DNA of 64,000 nucleotides from Paulownia fortunei (Eukaryota; Streptophyta; Magnoliopsida; Lamiales; Paulowniaceae). A program made the position numbers and the translations under genes. Positions 61,566-64,000 of this stretch are shown piece after piece. The stretch spans positions 16,318,694 through 16,382,693 of the forward strand of contig CM033119.1 of assembly GCA_019321725.1 (NCBI GenBank). The letters run 5' to 3'. Numbering within the stretch: the stretch's first letter is position 1; the number at the start of each line of letters is the position of its first letter. The notes below the pieces were generated by a model. It ran no database searches and had not been told where the DNA came from. It worked only from the letters and a program-made list of their open reading frames with translations.

Positions 61566-64000
61566 TGCTCAAACTGACTAGAACTTTCCAATTAGGGTAA
61601 GGAAGAGAACAGGTACGTATAGATAGATATACACGTGGCTTAATATCTTGAATTATCGTGGCTAAGGTGTTGATGGTAGGTTTGGTAGTTTGAAAAGACA
61701 AAGATTAGCTGTCATTCTTCCGATCTTAATTTAGTTCATGCTGATTGATGAAATTATAATTTAAGGTGCTAACCTGGGATGCTCCACCCCCCCAAACTCT
61801 CCCGACAAGACCAACAAAAAAAGAACACCTCCTTTATCCCAGTCGTGCAAAGCCGGCCAAAACCCTCAAGAATTTTCAACACAGAACAATATCTGATTTT
61901 TAGGGTTTTAATTCTCTTTACACAATGGACATACATTAGTAGATTTTATTCCCACCATTTCATTTTGTATAGAGAAAAAATTCCCTTTGGGGCTTTAGTT
62001 TTTCTCAATGACATCGTGCAATGGGCGGTGCAACCCTTGCAAAATACTTGCCAAGAAGTTTCCTAGATGATCACTTTCTTTAGGGTAGATGAGAGTCATA
62101 TGAAGTGTAAACTATGTAATTTCTATCATTTTGAATTACATTGATGACATGTTGGTAGGTGATTACGATGTAGTTTTGTGATTTTTTTCATTAATTTCGA
62201 ATCGAATTGTCATGTACAATTTTGCTAAAAAAATATTTTTGAGTTGAGGTTTTGTAAATAAAATGGTGCGATTTTAAACGATTTTGGATTGTTGCGGACG
62301 GTCTGGCGATTTTTAACGAATAAAGAGAAAATGATTAAGCAAAAAAAAAGAATATTAATAAAAAAAATTAACATAAAAATAACACCAAACCTTCTTCCTG
62401 ATAATAATAGCATAGCCTCCAAAACTATAAGTTAATTATTAAAATTAAAATTAGTATTAATTATTAATAAATTTAACTATACATATATAGACCGTGGGTT
62501 TGGTTTATTCACACTTCAAACTACAGTCAAATCATATAAAACGGTACGATTTTAATAAGAATTTTACACCGTGATTTATGTAGTGATTTAATAAAAATAA
62601 TTTATTAAATTTTTATGATCACCCTAGGTATTGATCAGCATCTGCCATTGCATCAAATTTTTAAATAAAGTGAGTTCAAGTGTCAAATATTGACCATAGC
62701 TAGGAAGTTCACATTTAATGTCTCCGCTGGCATTGGTACAATTATTGTCACACCAGACCAACGCGAGGACATTGAAGAAATGTGCACTATATATACATAC
62801 TTTTTTAGGGCCTTGTAAAATTAATCAAGAATTAATATAGAATTATGGAAATCATGATCAAATTATTTTCCACACACTAGTTAAGTCTATCATTTACAAA
62901 TATCTAATTTGTAATGTAATCGCACGAGTTCTTTTTGTAAGTATGATAAATGCACCAACAAATTAGAGCACAATTTTTGGCTATTTCAAGATAAATTAAT
63001 TGTAACACAATACAAATTTAGAGTAATTTTTGATTTGGAGGGGGGGGGGGGGGGGGGTGTTGGTTTGTTTGTTTGCTTGTTGGGAATAATTGCTCCGAAT
63101 GGACTAAAATGTATTTTTGCTTATATCTTTTAAAATAATAAAAAAAATGATACTACAAATCGAGGTATATAGTCGATCCAATAAATATTATATTCGATAA
63201 TATATATTTGTGTGCATCTTATCATGCCACACTTTTATACACATATACATGAATGTATTTATATATGAATGTGCAATGAAATAATAACTCAATATATATT
63301 AGTCAATATAACATCTCGTTCACCGTTTATAGCCTCTTGACTAAGCTATCTCAAGAATTAAAAGAAGCAACGCAGAATCAGCCACGTATTACCAAGGATA
63401 TTATAAGACCACTATTATTGAAAAAAGAGAGAAAAAAAATTGTTATAATATGACAAAAAATTCTAAGCACACCATTAAAAGAGTGTCATCTTCCCGAAAA
63501 ATAGGTTGTTTTTTGTGTAGGGTTTTCGTAAATTTTTGACAACCATAATTTGTAATTATTTTTATTTCTATCTGACATAGTAAATTCTCTCGTCCTAGCC
63601 CGTGTAAAGAAATACAACCAAGATTCATACGATAAAACTTAAAGTATTAAAAAATAACATAAACTCTTGATGTATTGTACACGAGATCGTACATTATGGA
63701 AACAGTCTCTATCCGACGCGTAGGCTTCAAGCGGGAAGAACGGCGGAATCAAAGGTGAGAAGATTGGCAACTAATGACTAAGTTCAGGTAATCTGAATGG
63801 CTTCGATGGATTGTATTAAATTAAACCTGTAATTTTTATTCATCATTTAATCTTAAAACCAAGATATCACAGCTGGGAATTGCTTCTTATCATAGATATA
63901 GTGCTTCCTTACAGCATTTAGGATTCCATTTAGTTCAATATTATAAACACTTGATTGGCTTGTTAGCGTAATGTCGACCAATTAACATATTTTAACCACA
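61566..64000. other. Intergenic region to the window end
   Basis: No gene is supported. 61779-62066 is a 95-codon open frame without recognisable domain. 62130-62640 has ACGGTACGATTTT / GGTGCGATTTTAAACG motifs in inverted arrangement and ends ATGATCACCCTAG, suggesting another worn hAT-like element. 63040-63057 is an 18-base G homopolymer followed by GTTT units. 63700-63790 is less AT-rich (GACGCGTAGGC, GGGAAGAACGGCGG) and might be the edge of something continuing beyond the window. Confidence 0.4.

Noticed and set aside
61779..62066. 95-codon open frame near the right edge
   Set aside because: No recognisable domain, no supportable splice sites, atypical composition for a gene here.
1..64000. 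CRISPR arrays, bacterial operons, prophage or organellar insert
   Set aside because: No regularly spaced repeats with unique spacers, no ribosome-binding-site driven gene strings, and no long GC-balanced plastid- or mitochondrion-like segment was seen.

Overview
This is plant nuclear DNA: strongly AT-rich, with long introns, three intron-rich genes of recognisable plant families, and between them a dense layer of decayed DNA transposons (hAT, Mutator-like), short non-autonomous elements and a few retrotransposon fragments. The genes look eudicot; I cannot fix the species. No bacterial, organellar, CRISPR or tRNA/rRNA feature was recognised.

Genes. (1) 5908-7401, minus: a D-type cyclin of the CYCD5 class, five exons, 329 aa, with an LxCxE motif. 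(2) 19313-24274, plus: an IFRD-family protein (SAT32 / At1g27760-like), 13 exons, 443 aa, every splice phase consistent. (3) 28420-38390, minus: a proline-rich RRM-SPOC protein (At1g27750-like), seven exons, with one apparent 1-bp frameshift in a G run (C in the transcript) at 32468-32471. Genes 2 and 3 converge tail to tail and are probably the counterparts of a neighbouring Arabidopsis pair, which would make them a conserved microsyntenic block now separated by about 4.1 kb containing transposons.

Mobile DNA. 11454-12023 is a 554-bp MITE with a perfect 8-bp target duplication. 12619-15785 is a 3.15-kb hAT element with a perfect 8-bp duplication and a dead transposase; its left junction was later tandemly duplicated. 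25779-26609 is an 815-bp non-autonomous hAT with perfect 8-bp duplications, nested in an older MITE. 27137-27402 is a 250-bp MITE with perfect 8-bp duplications. 38480-39357 is a non-autonomous element ending 89 bp from the start codon of the RRM-SPOC gene. 40377-48375 is an approximately 8-kb Mutator-like element: 27-bp terminal inverted repeats (22 of 27 matching), GCGCAA-type subterminal motifs, and a decayed minus-strand transposase followed by a plant mobile domain. From 48.7 kb to the end there is no intact gene: MITEs, an RNase H fragment, a TRIM-like small LTR element (51831-52554), a Ty1/copia fragment (54235-55110), and several dispersed repeats.

How it fits together. The genes have unrelated cellular roles (cell-cycle entry, ribosome/stress-linked regulation, RNA processing) and do not form a pathway. 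The most informative content is the nested, datable transposon structure and the possible loss or mis-assembly of the SPOC reading frame. I found no clear evidence of a novel multi-gene system; the MULE with plant mobile domain and subterminal motif array is the best candidate for something worth describing.
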